DNA of 34,862 bases from NCBI GenBank assembly GCA_963693365.1, contig CAVNZM010000042.1, positions 1 through 34,862 on the forward strand, in the 5' to 3' direction. Below are positions 8,728 to 18,808 of the stretch, piece after piece. The notes beneath the pieces were generated by a model that saw nothing but the letters and a program-made list of their open reading frames with translations, ran no database searches and was not told the origin of the DNA. Source of the DNA: Amoebidium appalachense (lineage: Eukaryota; Ichthyosporea). The stretch's first letter is position 1. The number at the start of each line of letters is the position of its first letter. A program made the position numbers and the translations under genes.

Positions 8728-9813
8728 CCCCCCCCCCCCCCCCCCCCCCCAGATCTCCCGTTCCGGAGCAACACTGGCAGATTGGCCCCCCACTTTGCTC
8801 CGGCCGAGCTGCGTCGAGCCACCACTACCCTGCAGGAATGCCAGGCCCTGAGTCTCAACCTCGACTCTCGGGCCTTTTACTCCCGGGTGCAAAAAGTGTT
8901 CATCGATTTCTGTGTGGCATCTCGGCTGCAATCCTCCTCCGGGTCCTCCCTCCCGGCCTCCCCACACACCGTGCAACTTTTTCTCGCCTGGTGTGCCCAA
9001 CGAGGGGTACAGGCCTCTTCCTTAACCGGCTACAATTCGGCCATCACCAGGCTCCACCTCGACATGGGCCTCCCTGCTCCCTACCCCCACGACAAGTCTC
9101 TGGCCTGGTTCCTACGGGGGGTGGGCAGATGGCAGCTTTCTCACAACATCCGACCCCGTTCATCCACCAGGGAACCCCTCCTGCCCTCCCACCTCAGCCT
9201 ACTCCATGGCCAGTGCCCCACCAAGGCCTCCTCGGCCAATCTCCGGCTATGGACGGCCCTCATCGTCGGTTTCTGTGGTCTCCTCCGTTCAGGGGAATTT
9301 ACCTCCAAGACCCTGACTTCTTTCGACCCGTCCCGTCACGTTAAACGGAAGGACGTGACCTTCAGCTACACCCCCACCGGTACTTTGTCCCATGCCACCC
9401 TCCACCTGCCAACCTCTAAGACGGATGTACAGGCCCGAGGTGTCAACGTCACCCTAGCTGCCCTGCCCCTCACCCACTTCTCCCCAGCCCATCTCCTCCG
9501 GCAGTTCCTGGATACAACGTCCGGTCAACCCGACGACCCCCTCTTCAGTCTCGGTGGCATCCCCTACACCAAGAGTGCTTTCTCTGCCGATTTCCGTGCC
9601 CTCCTCTCCCGGGCAGGCCTCTCACCCTCCCGGTTTGCCGGACACAGCCTCCGCATCGGGGGGGCCACAGCACTGGCTGAGGCCGGGGTCGACGACTCCC
9701 GGATCAAACAACTCGGCAGGTGGTCCTCCGACTGCTTCCTGATCTATACCCGACTTCGTCCGGCCTCCATTGCTGCCACCACCACACGTGTATTCGCCTC
9801 TATTCTTAAGTGA
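8728..9813 (+). CDS. DIRS tyrosine recombinase
   Basis: Integrates the circular cDNA by site-specific recombination. The frame follows directly on the RT stop, in the same register, through a 23-base C run (8728-8750). There is no ATG near its start, so it may be expressed by read-through. The N-terminal part is the SAM-like core-binding region (SRAFYSRVQKVFIDFC, TGYNSAITRLHLDMG). The catalytic part has WTALIVGFCGLLRSGE (first Arg), the box HSLRIGGATALAEAGV (H-x2-R) from about 9643, then LGRWSSDCFLIYTR with the nucleophile Tyr near 9745. All hallmark residues appear present, so the enzyme looks intact. Confidence 0.9.
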   Translation, partial: PPPPPPPPDLPFRSNTGRLAPHFAPAELRRATTTLQECQALSLNLDSRAFYSRVQKVFIDFCVASRLQSSSGSSLPASPHTVQLFLAWCAQRGVQASSLTGYNSAITRLHLDMGLPAPYPHDKSLAWFLRGVGRWQLSHNIRPRSSTREPLLPSHLSLLHGQCPTKASSANLRLWTALIVGFCGLLRSGEFTSKTLTSFDPSRHVKRKDVTFSYTPTGTLSHATLHLPTSKTDVQARGVNVTLAALPLTHFSPAHLLRQFLDTTSGQPDDPLFSLGGIPYTKSAFSADFRALLSRAGLSPSRFAGHSLRIGGATALAEAGVDDSRIKQLGRWSSDCFLIYTRLRPASIAATTTRVFASILK

Positions 9814-9841
9814 AACCTTTGGAGCAAGCATACTGCTCTCG

Positions 9842-9932
9842 TGCCGTGGTTTACAACCATTGCAGGTTCACTTTCGTCCAAGGGGATGTCCCCCTAGAGG
9901 CAACACACGTCCCGGAGTAGTTTTTCATAGAG
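9842..9932 (+). repeat. Split direct repeat, copy 1 (B1-like)
   Basis: 91 bp beginning TGCCGTGGTTTACAACCATT, repeated at 10411 with one base difference in a T run. It contains the palindrome GGGGATGTCCCC. Confidence 0.9.
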
Positions 9933-10410
9933 GTTTTATTTGTGGAAATTATTGACATAAATATTTTTCTGGGTAAACACGTAGGATGGGTGTTCGATAC
10001 CAACATAACCATGTAGGCTTCATTTTCGTGTTTTAGCAGTTAGCGGTTGGCTGCCCGCACACGGGCACCAATTAGCCAATCAAAACATCAGATACCACAG
10101 ATCACTAGACCGAGTTATGATTGGCTCGGATCAGATTTCACATATCACTAGATCGATTTTGATTGGCTCAGATCGGTAGGCTTAGGTATATAAGCACGAC
10201 AGTTTTTAGCAGATCAGCAAGCTACAAACACATCTTCTGTGTTTAGCATCCACAGCCTTACAGCTATATATTCCTTTTCACCCACCCACCTACACCCACA
10301 CTCAACCCCCATTGATCCACACATACGTGCTGTTTTTTCACGGGGCGAAGACTTCCCCCGTTTTTTGGGCACATGGACCTCACGGATCAATAAATTGATG
10401 ACTGGGGGCT
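9933..10410 (+). promoter_or_regulatory. DIRS inter-repeat segment with CCAAT cluster and TATA box
   Basis: The segment between the two 90-bp repeats holds CCAAT at 10068 and 10076, ATTGG at 10120 and 10162, and GTATATAAGC at 10186-10195, an ordered promoter firing rightward. No gene lies in it. In PAT-type elements this position is A2, a copy of the left promoter end; here the left partner is missing. Confidence 0.55.
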
Positions 10411-10500
10411 TGCCGTGGTTTACAACCATTGCAGGTTCACTTTCGTCCAAGGGGATGTCCCCCTAGAGGCAACACACGTCCCGGAGTAGTTTTCATAGAG
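10411..10500 (+). repeat. Split direct repeat, copy 2 (B2-like)
   Basis: 90 bp matching 9842-9932 almost perfectly; it marks the probable right end of the DIRS element. Confidence 0.9.
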
Positions 10501-10868
10501 CACATATATCTTCTGTGTGCAGCATATTGTGCCGATCCTACCAACATGCGCAGCTCCAGCACACATCCCCTGCAGGCCACGCCAGCACCGACCGCGCCGA
10601 CCACCAGTCGACACGATCCCCCCCTCAGTGAGAGACACGCACACCCGAACCACGCCCGGCCCCGCCCGACGCCCACCGGGCGCGCTCCCCCCGCAGACCC
10701 ACCAGCCCCGCGCCACCACCACACCGCAGACCGCACACCGTACTGCGCACCCAAACCACGCCCAGAAAGCCCGGACGCATCCCCCAAAAACGAACGATTG
10801 CCGGCACACCACACGCATGACTGCGCAATGCCGCTGCAATCTGATCCCCACATATTCAGTCCTCTCTC
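10501..10868. other. GC-rich spacer without a recognisable gene
   Basis: C-rich, Pro/His/Arg-coding in several frames, with no motif and no conserved start. The end (10790-10868) resembles segments that precede the other CT arrays to the right. Confidence 0.5.
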
Positions 10869-11397
<529 letters not shown>

Positions 11398-11458
11398 TCT
11401 CTCTCTCTCTCTTGCTCTTCTCCTTTCATATTTCAGTGCCTCTCTCCCTCGCCCCCCC

Positions 11459-11523
<65 letters not shown>

Positions 11524-11526
11524 CCC
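11398..11526. repeat. CT and C runs
   Basis: Mixed (CT)n and poly-C, ending CCCCCCCC before AAGATGTCGCG. Confidence 0.9.
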
Positions 11527-11691
11527 CCAAGATGTCGCGAGCGAGTGCACACAGACGCAGTACGACGCAGGAAGAGCGAGTGGTGAGAGCGAAGACACGC
11601 ACAGTTGCAGAATGTTCGGTTGCCGTGCCAGCTGTCGACATCTGTCATGACTCGCATATGCCCTGGACTTGTAAATTCCCCTTTCTTTCAG

Positions 11692-11928
<237 letters not shown>

Positions 11929-12059
11929 TGCCGGCCGGCCCGCGATGCAACGCCTCCCGAACCACGCCCCACCCGCCGCGCACGCGCCCGACCCGCCCCC
12001 CCGCGACCACCCCACCGACCAACCGCCCCCCCCCACCCCCGCCGCCGACGCCCCCAACC

Positions 12060-12209
<150 letters not shown>

Positions 12210-12519
12210 CACCAAAGAGTCCGATAGCCCGGAGGAAGCGCGCCAGGAGTCCAACAAGCGAGAGCCGACACGCACGCAGAATGTCCGGAAAGCGAGCGCT
12301 GACCGAAAAAAGAAGGAGCGCACGAACGTTCCAGCCACAGACCCGCCGCGCCCACAAACGCACCCAGCCCCCCACCGCACCAAAAAAACCCGACAGGGCC
12401 CCCCACTAAACCGGCCACGCCCAACGCAACCCCCCAAACCTGCCCCCCAACGCCCCAACCCAACACTCTCCCCGCTGGAAAAGCCAACCAAGCACAGGGA
12501 GACCCTAACCCCTTCCCCC

Positions 12520-12545
12520 AAAAAAAAAAAAAAAAAAAAAAAAAA

Positions 12546-12582
<37 letters not shown>

Positions 12583-12625
12583 ACCCCATACCACCCACCA
12601 AACCCCCCCCACAACCCCCCCCCAC

Positions 12626-12678
<53 letters not shown>

Positions 12679-12825
12679 CCACCAACCCCCCCCCCCCCCC
12701 CCCCACCCCACCCCCCCCCCCAACCCCTCCCCCCCCCCCCCCCCCCCCCCCACCCGGGGAGGGAGGGGCGCCCCCCAGGCCAGGAGGGGCCACACCCCCC
12801 CCCCCCCCCCCCCCCGCCCCCCCAG
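12520..12825. repeat. A27, long C runs and a (CA)n microsatellite
   Basis: A27 followed directly by about 35 C, a roughly 45-bp CA array (about 12630-12675) and several interrupted C runs. Homopolymer lengths are doubtful in any assembly. Confidence 0.95.
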
Positions 12826-12964
12826 ACCCCAGAGAGAGGGGGGGGCGCGCCAGCCCCCCCCCGAAAACTACCAGCCCCCCGCCACCAAAAAAGCCAGGCG
12901 GCACGCGGGGCAACAAGCCGGGGGAGGGGAAAGGGGGGAGAAACCCAAAAAACAACCCCCACTC

Positions 12965-13245
12965 TACAATCAATACACAGCACAAGCGCTGCATACTATA
13001 AAGTGGCCGGACACAATAAAAACACAACTCTGGACACAGCGCCAGCACGACACCACTCTGACAAAACAATACACAGCACAAGCGCTCATACTAAAAGTGG
13101 CCGGACACAAAAACACACTCTACACACCCACCAAGGAGTACGACACCACTCTGAGGCACTCGAAAAAATCAAACACAGCACAAGCGCCAACTAAAAGTGG
13201 CCGACACAAAAAACAAACCTGACACAGCGACCACACCACTCTAGG
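12965..13245. repeat. Degenerate tandem repeat of about 100 bp
   Basis: ACACAGCACAAGCGC followed by AAAGTGGCCGGACACAA and ACACCACTCTGA recurs from about 12973, 13070 and 13174, with decay and small indels between copies. Confidence 0.8.
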
Positions 13246-16200
13246 CACTGGCCAGACCATACAAGGAACTGAGTGAACGGAAAGAAAAAAGCGAGAGGGG
13301 AAGAGAGAGAGGAGGGGAAAAGAGGGAGAGAGGAGGGGGGGGGGAGAAGTGAGGGGGGAGGGGAATGAAGGAGAGGGAGAGGGAGGAGGGGGGGGGGGGT
13401 TGTGTGTGTGGAGAAGAGAGGGGGAGGGGGGGGGGGGGGGGGGGGGGGGGGTGTGTGTGTGAGAAGAGGAGTGGGTGTGGGGGAGGGGGAGGAGAGGGAG
13501 GGAGAGGGAGGGGGGGGGGGGGGGGGGTGTGGGGAAGAGAGAGGGAAGGAAGTGCCCCAGATTTCACGCCCGATCAGGACAAGACGCTCCACCACGTCCC
13601 TGACACCCGATATATGCCGAAACAACCCGTTTTCCGCCTCATCATCGTTAACCCCAGCTGATTTGAACATCCAGCTCACATGGGCCCTCGTCGTCCCGGC
13701 ATGCACTCCCAAATCGTGGAGTTGCGACATCATCTCATCCAGAGTAGCATCCAAGTGCGGTGAGCCGTCTTCTCCCTGCATTGGCACGAACACGTTGCTT
13801 CGCAGAGAATCTGTATAGCCTGCGAACTTTTCTCGTGTTGCCTTTTCAAGCTGCATGGGCTCACGCTGGGCGTCGGTCAGAGCGATCTGATCGACAACCA
13901 ACTGTGCGAGCCCCACCAGGACCTTCACAATGGAAAGGAGATCATTGAAAGAGACAGATGGGGCCACGCCTATATGCTCCATTTCCATGACTATGCTTTC
14001 CAGTTGACTGCTCAAATTCTCTTTGGCTAGTAAAACCGCTTTGATGTAGTCCACTAGTTCACTGTTGTTCGCAATGTTTATGGTTTCGTGACCCCACTCG
14101 CTTTTCCGTAGCTCCAACATCACCTCCTCACACGGAGTGTTCTTCAGTATCAGTTCGTGATTTTGTACTCTCTCAACAGCGCTGGCTAGTTGTGCCTTGT
14201 ACCAAGAACCTGAGGTGGCGCCAATGTTGTCAAGGCACTTGAACACAGCATTTGCGAGTGTTGCCGTGTAATTAACAACTTCAAGGACATCTGCCTCAGT
14301 CTGCTCGTCTTCCAGATTGACCGAACGATAGCCTTGGGCTTGTAAAATGTTCATAATATCACCCACCAACGTGTAGTCCTTGTGTTGATATGTCATCGAC
14401 GGAGGCTGCAGATTTTCGCCAATCAAAAACGTCAAGGTTTGGAAGGTCTTGTACACACCATCCCCGACGGAGTCAGAAGGGACTTTGGCCATCCATTCGC
14501 GGGGTATTAGTTGAAGTGCGTTGTCTATGCGCTGTCGAATGTTCTTAACGTCTTCATCGCATGAAGAAAGACGTTCCGCTGCCTTCCATAACTCCTGTGT
14601 GAGCGAAGCCTCACGGCCTGTAAGTGTTGTGATGACGTCAAAGATACCGGTTGTGTATTTCTTGAGTAGCCTGTCGACGTCGCCAGATTCATAAACCTTT
14701 AAATCCGCGTTATATGGATTCTCAAGGTGCTTAACGACAGACTGTAATGTAGCGAATAAATGCTCCACAGCAGCTTGTGTAGACAATCGTGCCAGTTTTT
14801 CATCCTTGGGAAACGTCCAAGTCCGGATTTTTGTCAGAAGCCCCTCTATGGCGTTAAGAGTAGCCATCTTTGTTTTTAGTTCTCCAATCAAGGGGCCCCA
14901 GTTTGGTTGACCGAGTTTCTTGCCAGGATGCATGATCTGGTGTACCTGTCCTATAACTCTCAGTTCACCTTGGGCGGTCATCATATTTGTCAGTTGGGTG
15001 ATGCCGTCAAGGACCATCCGCAGTTGACCTCCAACAGGTATGTCATCGTCCTTTCGAACCAGAGCCGCACGGATTAGAAGTTTGTTTATGGTTTCGAGTT
15101 TCTCCTCGACGTGGTGCAACTTTTCTGATGTCGTTTTAATCCATGGCATCTTCTTTTTTCTGTCGGGGGGAGCCTCCGGATATTTTGCTTCCTCCTCCCC
15201 CAGGAGCCGTTTAAAGGATTCTTCTATCATGTCCGAGTATTCGGTCGTAACCATCGATTTTTCAATAAACCTCCTCTGCATCCAGTCAGTTATTTCCACC
15301 TTTTTCGACAAACCCGAGTACTCAAGGACATTGTTCCATACATCTCTATGTTCTGTATAATCATCAAATAGACGCTTTACGATTGCAACTGTGTGGTCCC
15401 ACCCCGAATTTGGAGCGAATTGATGTGCGCCTCTTACAGCGTTGGATATGTCAGTTAGCGCCCTTTCGGCGGTTTGGAGCCGTTTGTTGTTCCCTTTCAA
15501 CGTTTCTAAGATCGTATCCGGGTGGATTGTGTCGCTTGGTTTTTCCCCATCGATGTAAACAACGTCTTTGATGTTGTCAATCAGGTATTCGCAAGGGCCT
15601 AGGGCCTGCTTGAGGCCTTCATTTTCTTGCTTCAGAATCTCGATCATGGCTGCGGACTCTTCGCGGCGTGAATATAGTCGGTCAACCTCAGCCCGTAACT
15701 CTTCCACGGTTTTCGTTTCTATGTAGGCCTGAGCCATCAACTGTTTTGCACGTTCATGGGGGCTCATGTGCAATTCTTCTACCTGGCCTTCCAGCGGTTT
15801 CCGCGCGTTATTGAGCTCGCGGTTCTCTTGGAGGGCTTGCTCCAGTTTTTGGTTCAGGTCTTCGTTCTCTTTGTTCGCGCGGGTAATGTCATTTTGTAAT
15901 CTAACCAGCTCTTCCTGAACTAAGCGCTGTAACTCTGCGCTCTTTTGAAGCAGTTCTGCTTGTAACTCGGCGGTCCTTTGGGCAAGCTCTCTTTTGTCCT
16001 GATCGGCGCGCTGCAGGTCTGCGTTCTTTTGAAACAGTTCTGCTTGTAACTCGGCGGTCCTTTGGGCAAGCTCTCTTTTGTCCTGATCGGCGCGCTGCAG
16101 GTCTGTGTTCTTTTGAAACAGTTCTGCTTGTAACTTGGTGTTCCTTTGGGCAAGCTCTCTTTTGTCCTGATCGGCGCGCTGCAGGTCTGTGTTCTTTTGA

Positions 16201-16823
16201 AGCAGTTCTGCTTGTAACTCGGCGGTCCTTTGGGCAAGCTCTCCTTTGTCCTGACCGGCGCGCTGCAGGTCTGCGTTCTTTTGAAGCAGTTCTGCTTGTA
16301 ACTCGGCGGTCCTTTGGGCAAGCTCTCCTTTGTCCTGATCAGCGCGCTGTAGGTCGTTGGTGCGCACAGAAGAACTATCTTGGGACTCCTTTGTGAATGG
16401 TGGGCTCCAATGTTCTGGCACCTGCAGTGCACCAACCTTCTGCAGGTCGGAGAGTGAATGGCCAGGGTCGTTGTTTGTCTGTGTTTCCTGTCCCGTGTCT
16501 GTATTTGCCTTTGGCTGAGGAGCAATGGGCATGGTTGTCTCTTGGGCTGCTGGTCCTGTACCTACATACCCCACGGACTCAGCTTGGCTTGAACGCTGGT
16601 CGGTGTGTGTCGAACCTGCTCGTTCCAAACCATCCTCCTCTGCGCGCACGGTTGTCTGTACCACGGGGGCAGGTTGTTCTGAAGAAAGTGGTTCTGGGGC
16701 CTCTGTCCGTGGTGCATCTGCCCTCCCCACAGACCCAAACGATTGAAACATCGGCACGGCATCGTCGCAGTCGTCCGTTGAATCTAGATCTATTGCGATA
16801 GCCGGCGGTGTTTGCTTATCCAT
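13191..16823 (-). CDS. Long coiled-coil protein with 28-residue repeats
   Basis: About 1,210 aa from the ATG at 16823, chosen because the codons upstream are TTG-started and a T6 tract sits 13 nt before it. After a Ser/Thr/Pro/Glu-rich N-terminus, about five 28-residue repeats (core LQRADQDKRELAQRTAELQ) fill residues 156-295; 28 residues are four heptads, so this is a regular coiled-coil rod. More coiled coil follows to about residue 400, then a long alpha-helical part without known motifs. Real-looking sequence ends near REIWGTSF (about 13557); the last 120 residues are Pro/Ser from the purine-rich tract, so the natural C-terminus may be lost. I recognise no family; a structural rod or tegument-like role is only a guess. 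Confidence 0.75.
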   Translation of the reverse strand: MDKQTPPAIAIDLDSTDDCDDAVPMFQSFGSVGRADAPRTEAPEPLSSEQPAPVVQTTVRAEEDGLERAGSTHTDQRSSQAESVGYVGTGPAAQETTMPIAPQPKANTDTGQETQTNNDPGHSLSDLQKVGALQVPEHWSPPFTKESQDSSSVRTNDLQRADQDKGELAQRTAELQAELLQKNADLQRAGQDKGELAQRTAELQAELLQKNTDLQRADQDKRELAQRNTKLQAELFQKNTDLQRADQDKRELAQRTAELQAELFQKNADLQRADQDKRELAQRTAELQAELLQKSAELQRLVQEELVRLQNDITRANKENEDLNQKLEQALQENRELNNARKPLEGQVEELHMSPHERAKQLMAQAYIETKTVEELRAEVDRLYSRREESAAMIEILKQENEGLKQALGPCEYLIDNIKDVVYIDGEKPSDTIHPDTILETLKGNNKRLQTAERALTDISNAVRGAHQFAPNSGWDHTVAIVKRLFDDYTEHRDVWNNVLEYSGLSKKVEITDWMQRRFIEKSMVTTEYSDMIEESFKRLLGEEEAKYPEAPPDRKKKMPWIKTTSEKLHHVEEKLETINKLLIRAALVRKDDDIPVGGQLRMVLDGITQLTNMMTAQGELRVIGQVHQIMHPGKKLGQPNWGPLIGELKTKMATLNAIEGLLTKIRTWTFPKDEKLARLSTQAAVEHLFATLQSVVKHLENPYNADLKVYESGDVDRLLKKYTTGIFDVITTLTGREASLTQELWKAAERLSSCDEDVKNIRQRIDNALQLIPREWMAKVPSDSVGDGVYKTFQTLTFLIGENLQPPSMTYQHKDYTLVGDIMNILQAQGYRSVNLEDEQTEADVLEVVNYTATLANAVFKCLDNIGATSGSWYKAQLASAVERVQNHELILKNTPCEEVMLELRKSEWGHETINIANNSELVDYIKAVLLAKENLSSQLESIVMEMEHIGVAPSVSFNDLLSIVKVLVGLAQLVVDQIALTDAQREPMQLEKATREKFAGYTDSLRSNVFVPMQGEDGSPHLDATLDEMMSQLHDLGVHAGTTRAHVSWMFKSAGVNDDEAENGLFRHISGVRDVVERLVLIGREIWGTSFPLSSPHPPPPPPPSPSLSSPSPTPTPLLTHTPPPPPPPPPPPLFSTHTTPPPLLPLPLLHSPPPSLLPPPSSLPLFPSSLSSPLAFFFPFTQFLVWSGQCLEWCGRCVRFVFCVGHF
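13263..13556. repeat. Purine-rich (GA/G) low-complexity tract
   Basis: Plus-strand GA and long G runs, opposite in strand bias to the C and CT runs to its left. The minus-strand coiled-coil ORF reads into it as Pro/Ser. Confidence 0.9.
15937..16356. repeat. 84-bp tandem repeat inside the coiled-coil gene
   Basis: Five in-frame copies of an 84-bp unit (28 codons), with small changes such as TTT/CTT for the Phe/Leu near the unit end. A sixth copy decays at the left end. Confidence 0.9.
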
Positions 16824-16863
16824 GTAGAGTGCAAACAAAAAAGCTAAAAACGGAATCGCTCAT

Positions 16864-17094
16864 TCATTTTTGCGAGAGCGCTGCCATCGCTTCTGCCTCC
16901 AACAGCACTGCGGATGGCTGGGCTGGCGGCCTGCTTGGACACACGCCGCCAACTGGATGAATGCTCAGCGCAACCCCAAGACCCCTTCCCATCTCTACCC
17001 CCGTGTCCCCTACCTCCAGCCTGCTGGTAATACTCGCTAGCTCCGCCAGTGTGCGCCTCATGGCATCTGTGAGCCTTCGGTACTCGTCCGCCAT
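16864..17094 (-). CDS. Small helical protein, unknown
   Basis: 76 aa starting MADEYRRLTDAMRRTLAEL. The N-terminal half is predicted helical with heptad-like Leu/Ile; the rest is Ala/Pro/Ser-rich. It lies 40 nt upstream of the long coiled-coil gene on the same strand and 39 nt from a divergent gene starting at 17134, so the two share a very short promoter region. No family recognised. Confidence 0.6.
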   Translation of the reverse strand: MADEYRRLTDAMRRTLAELASITSRLEVGDTGVEMGRGLGVALSIHPVGGVCPSRPPAQPSAVLLEAEAMAALSQK

Positions 17095-17133
17095 CTTGGT
17101 ATGTATTTGGATTTTTTTGTGTGCATAGCTTAC

Positions 17134-17373
17134 ATGTCAAAGTCGGGCCAGAACATACACAAGGACCTGTACCGCAGGTACGTGGAAAACTATGAAGTTG
17201 ATGAGCCCGTGCTCAAGACCATCGTGGACCGGAAATTCACAATAGCAAAACACAAGGCTGCTGTTAACGCCCGCAGGGCAACAGGCCTCCCCCTTACATA
17301 TGACCCAGAGTCGGGAAGCTATCTCTATGGGGACTACAACCCCGCTAACACCCCTTACTCGTGCAAGCCCTAA
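17134..17373 (+). CDS. Small basic/aromatic protein, unknown
   Basis: 79 aa starting MSKSGQNIHKDLYRRYVENY. The ATG at 17134 is preferred over an in-frame ATG at 17101 because a T7G tract lies 15 nt before it, as in other genes of the island. It is rich in Lys, Arg and Tyr, with no membrane segment or Cys pattern. It could be a small virion or DNA-associated protein, but nothing proves this. Confidence 0.6.
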   Translation: MSKSGQNIHKDLYRRYVENYEVDEPVLKTIVDRKFTIAKHKAAVNARRATGLPLTYDPESGSYLYGDYNPANTPYSCKP

Positions 17374-17441
17374 ATGCAGCGAAATTAGAATTCTAGACCT
17401 AGTCTGCTTACACACATACATATGCGCTGAGCTTTGCCTGT

Positions 17442-18521
17442 CTATGCCCTTGCGCGCTCATACCACAGGCGCACATCCTCAAGCCCCCCCAGCCGCCAGG
17501 GCGCAAACGCCACCACCTTCCGGTTGCCCTGGGCCCGCATGCACTGCTGGTCTTCGCACAGCAGGCGCACCCCGTCGGTGCCAAGCAGCAGCGCCACCCT
17601 GCGGGTCTGGTGCTGTGCCTGCTTGCCAGGACAATACCGGCAGTTTGTCTGCACCAGCAGCGCGTCGGGCCCCAGCGCCTTCCAGCTCTCTGCCTGAAGG
17701 ACGATGTCGTCGGCCACGCCCAGCAGCCAGCCGGCAACACTCATGTCTGGAACGTCATCAAGCGCGCTGCGCATCACCCGCGAGCGCGTCATCTTCCGTG
17801 GGGGGTGGGGGGTGGGCGGGCGGCTACGGTCATCCACACGCACCATGCACATGCCGATGGCAAGCTCCTTATCCGCCTGCAGGGCTGCAAGCTGCTTGCC
17901 GTCTCGAACAGCGAACGTGCCTTCGCCGTTCGCATTTTCCGTGACGCGGAACACATCCTCCAGGGTGTACTCGCGGCCCACGTGCTCGCGCATGGCCGCC
18001 TTGCTGCAGTACAGGACGCGCAGGGACCCCTCGTAGGGCGTGGGGTCAAGGCTGTTTACCCAGGCGCCCGTGGTCAGCGAGCGCAGGGCATCAAGCAGAT
18101 ACCTTGCTGTAGGCGCGTCTGTCAGCAGTTCAGGCACGTGAACATGGTAGCCGCTCTTGTTACCTGCATGGCACGATGCAAAGATGATGGAGCTCCCACC
18201 AGGAATCACCGAAAGCGACGCCAGCGACTGGGCAATGTCGTTAACCAGCCCGGGGCGCATGTCCAGGGAAACCAGGGGAAGGTCCAGGTCAACAAAGAAG
18301 CGGAACCGTGGGGTCACAACCTCACAGAGATATTCGCGGTTGGCATCCTCGAACTCCTGGGCCAGGTACTTGGGAAGCCGGGCTGCCGCTTCAGGTGGGA
18401 TGGTGTACTTGCCCCCACACATGCATACGTGCGTGGCCACCTCGTCAAAGCGGTACTTGGGAAGAATGCGCATGTGCAGCCGCGACATGTAGTGCTGCTT
18501 GACAATGGTTACCGCGTCCAT
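17442..18521 (-). CDS. PrimPol/UL52-like archaeo-eukaryotic primase
   Basis: DNA primase expected to lay primers for element replication. 359 aa from the ATG at 18521 (an upstream TTG adds 9 codons). The AEP core is clear: motif I FFVDLDLP (D78, D80), motif II SGYHVHVP (H126, H128), motif III SLDPTPYEGSLRVLYCSK (D159, R168, K174). Near the C-terminus C297-x6-H304-x17-C322-x4-C327 matches the zinc motif of herpesvirus UL52 and eukaryotic PrimPol; C294 adds a further Cys. All key residues are present, so it looks active. It diverges from the nucleotidyltransferase/SP-RING gene across a CCAAT-rich spacer. The N-terminus is short, so it resembles a compact viral PrimPol rather than full-length UL52. 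Confidence 0.85.
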   Translation of the reverse strand: MDAVTIVKQHYMSRLHMRILPKYRFDEVATHVCMCGGKYTIPPEAAARLPKYLAQEFEDANREYLCEVVTPRFRFFVDLDLPLVSLDMRPGLVNDIAQSLASLSVIPGGSSIIFASCHAGNKSGYHVHVPELLTDAPTARYLLDALRSLTTGAWVNSLDPTPYEGSLRVLYCSKAAMREHVGREYTLEDVFRVTENANGEGTFAVRDGKQLAALQADKELAIGMCMVRVDDRSRPPTPHPPRKMTRSRVMRSALDDVPDMSVAGWLLGVADDIVLQAESWKALGPDALLVQTNCRYCPGKQAQHQTRRVALLLGTDGVRLLCEDQQCMRAQGNRKVVAFAPWRLGGLEDVRLWYERARA

Positions 18522-18808
18522 GACTAGTCTTGCACAGTCTGCTAACAAAAGGTTTTACAAACTGACTGAACTGGCTGAGAGTCAGTGAGCCGCTGATATA
18601 GAAGCGCAAGATCACAATGGAATGCAGCAAGACCCTCAAATTTGATTGGACCGCTTTTGCCGTGATTCGATTGGTTACTCGCACATTTTTTCACGGTCTA
18701 TCCGATTGGTCGGTTTTGATTGGATGGTCCATCTTCTCGATTACGATTGGATGACCGATCTTGTCCACTTTTGATAAGCCACATGGCCGTTTTTTGCGCG
18801 CCTGTTGT
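18522..18808. promoter_or_regulatory. Divergent promoter with five ATTGG boxes
   Basis: ATTGG (inverted CCAAT) at 18645, 18670, 18705, 18719 and 18746, all in one orientation. A TATA-like CTATATC on the minus strand (about 18595-18602) is placed for the primase; a T6G tract (18790-18796) sits 13 nt before the rightward ATG. CCAAT clusters are bound by NF-Y in eukaryotes; use here is inferred. Confidence 0.6.

Larger units (their letters stand above)
5983..10500 (+). mobile_element. DIRS/PAT-like tyrosine-recombinase retrotransposon, 5'-truncated
   Basis: Gag, RT-RNase H and a tyrosine recombinase in that order, with no integrase or protease, define the DIRS order. At the 3' side a 90-bp direct repeat (9842-9932 and 10411-10500) flanks about 480 bp of promoter-like DNA, which fits the B1-A2-B2 end of PAT-type split direct repeats. 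The matching left terminal copy (A1) is not found upstream of gag, so this copy is truncated at its 5' end. Confidence 0.85.
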
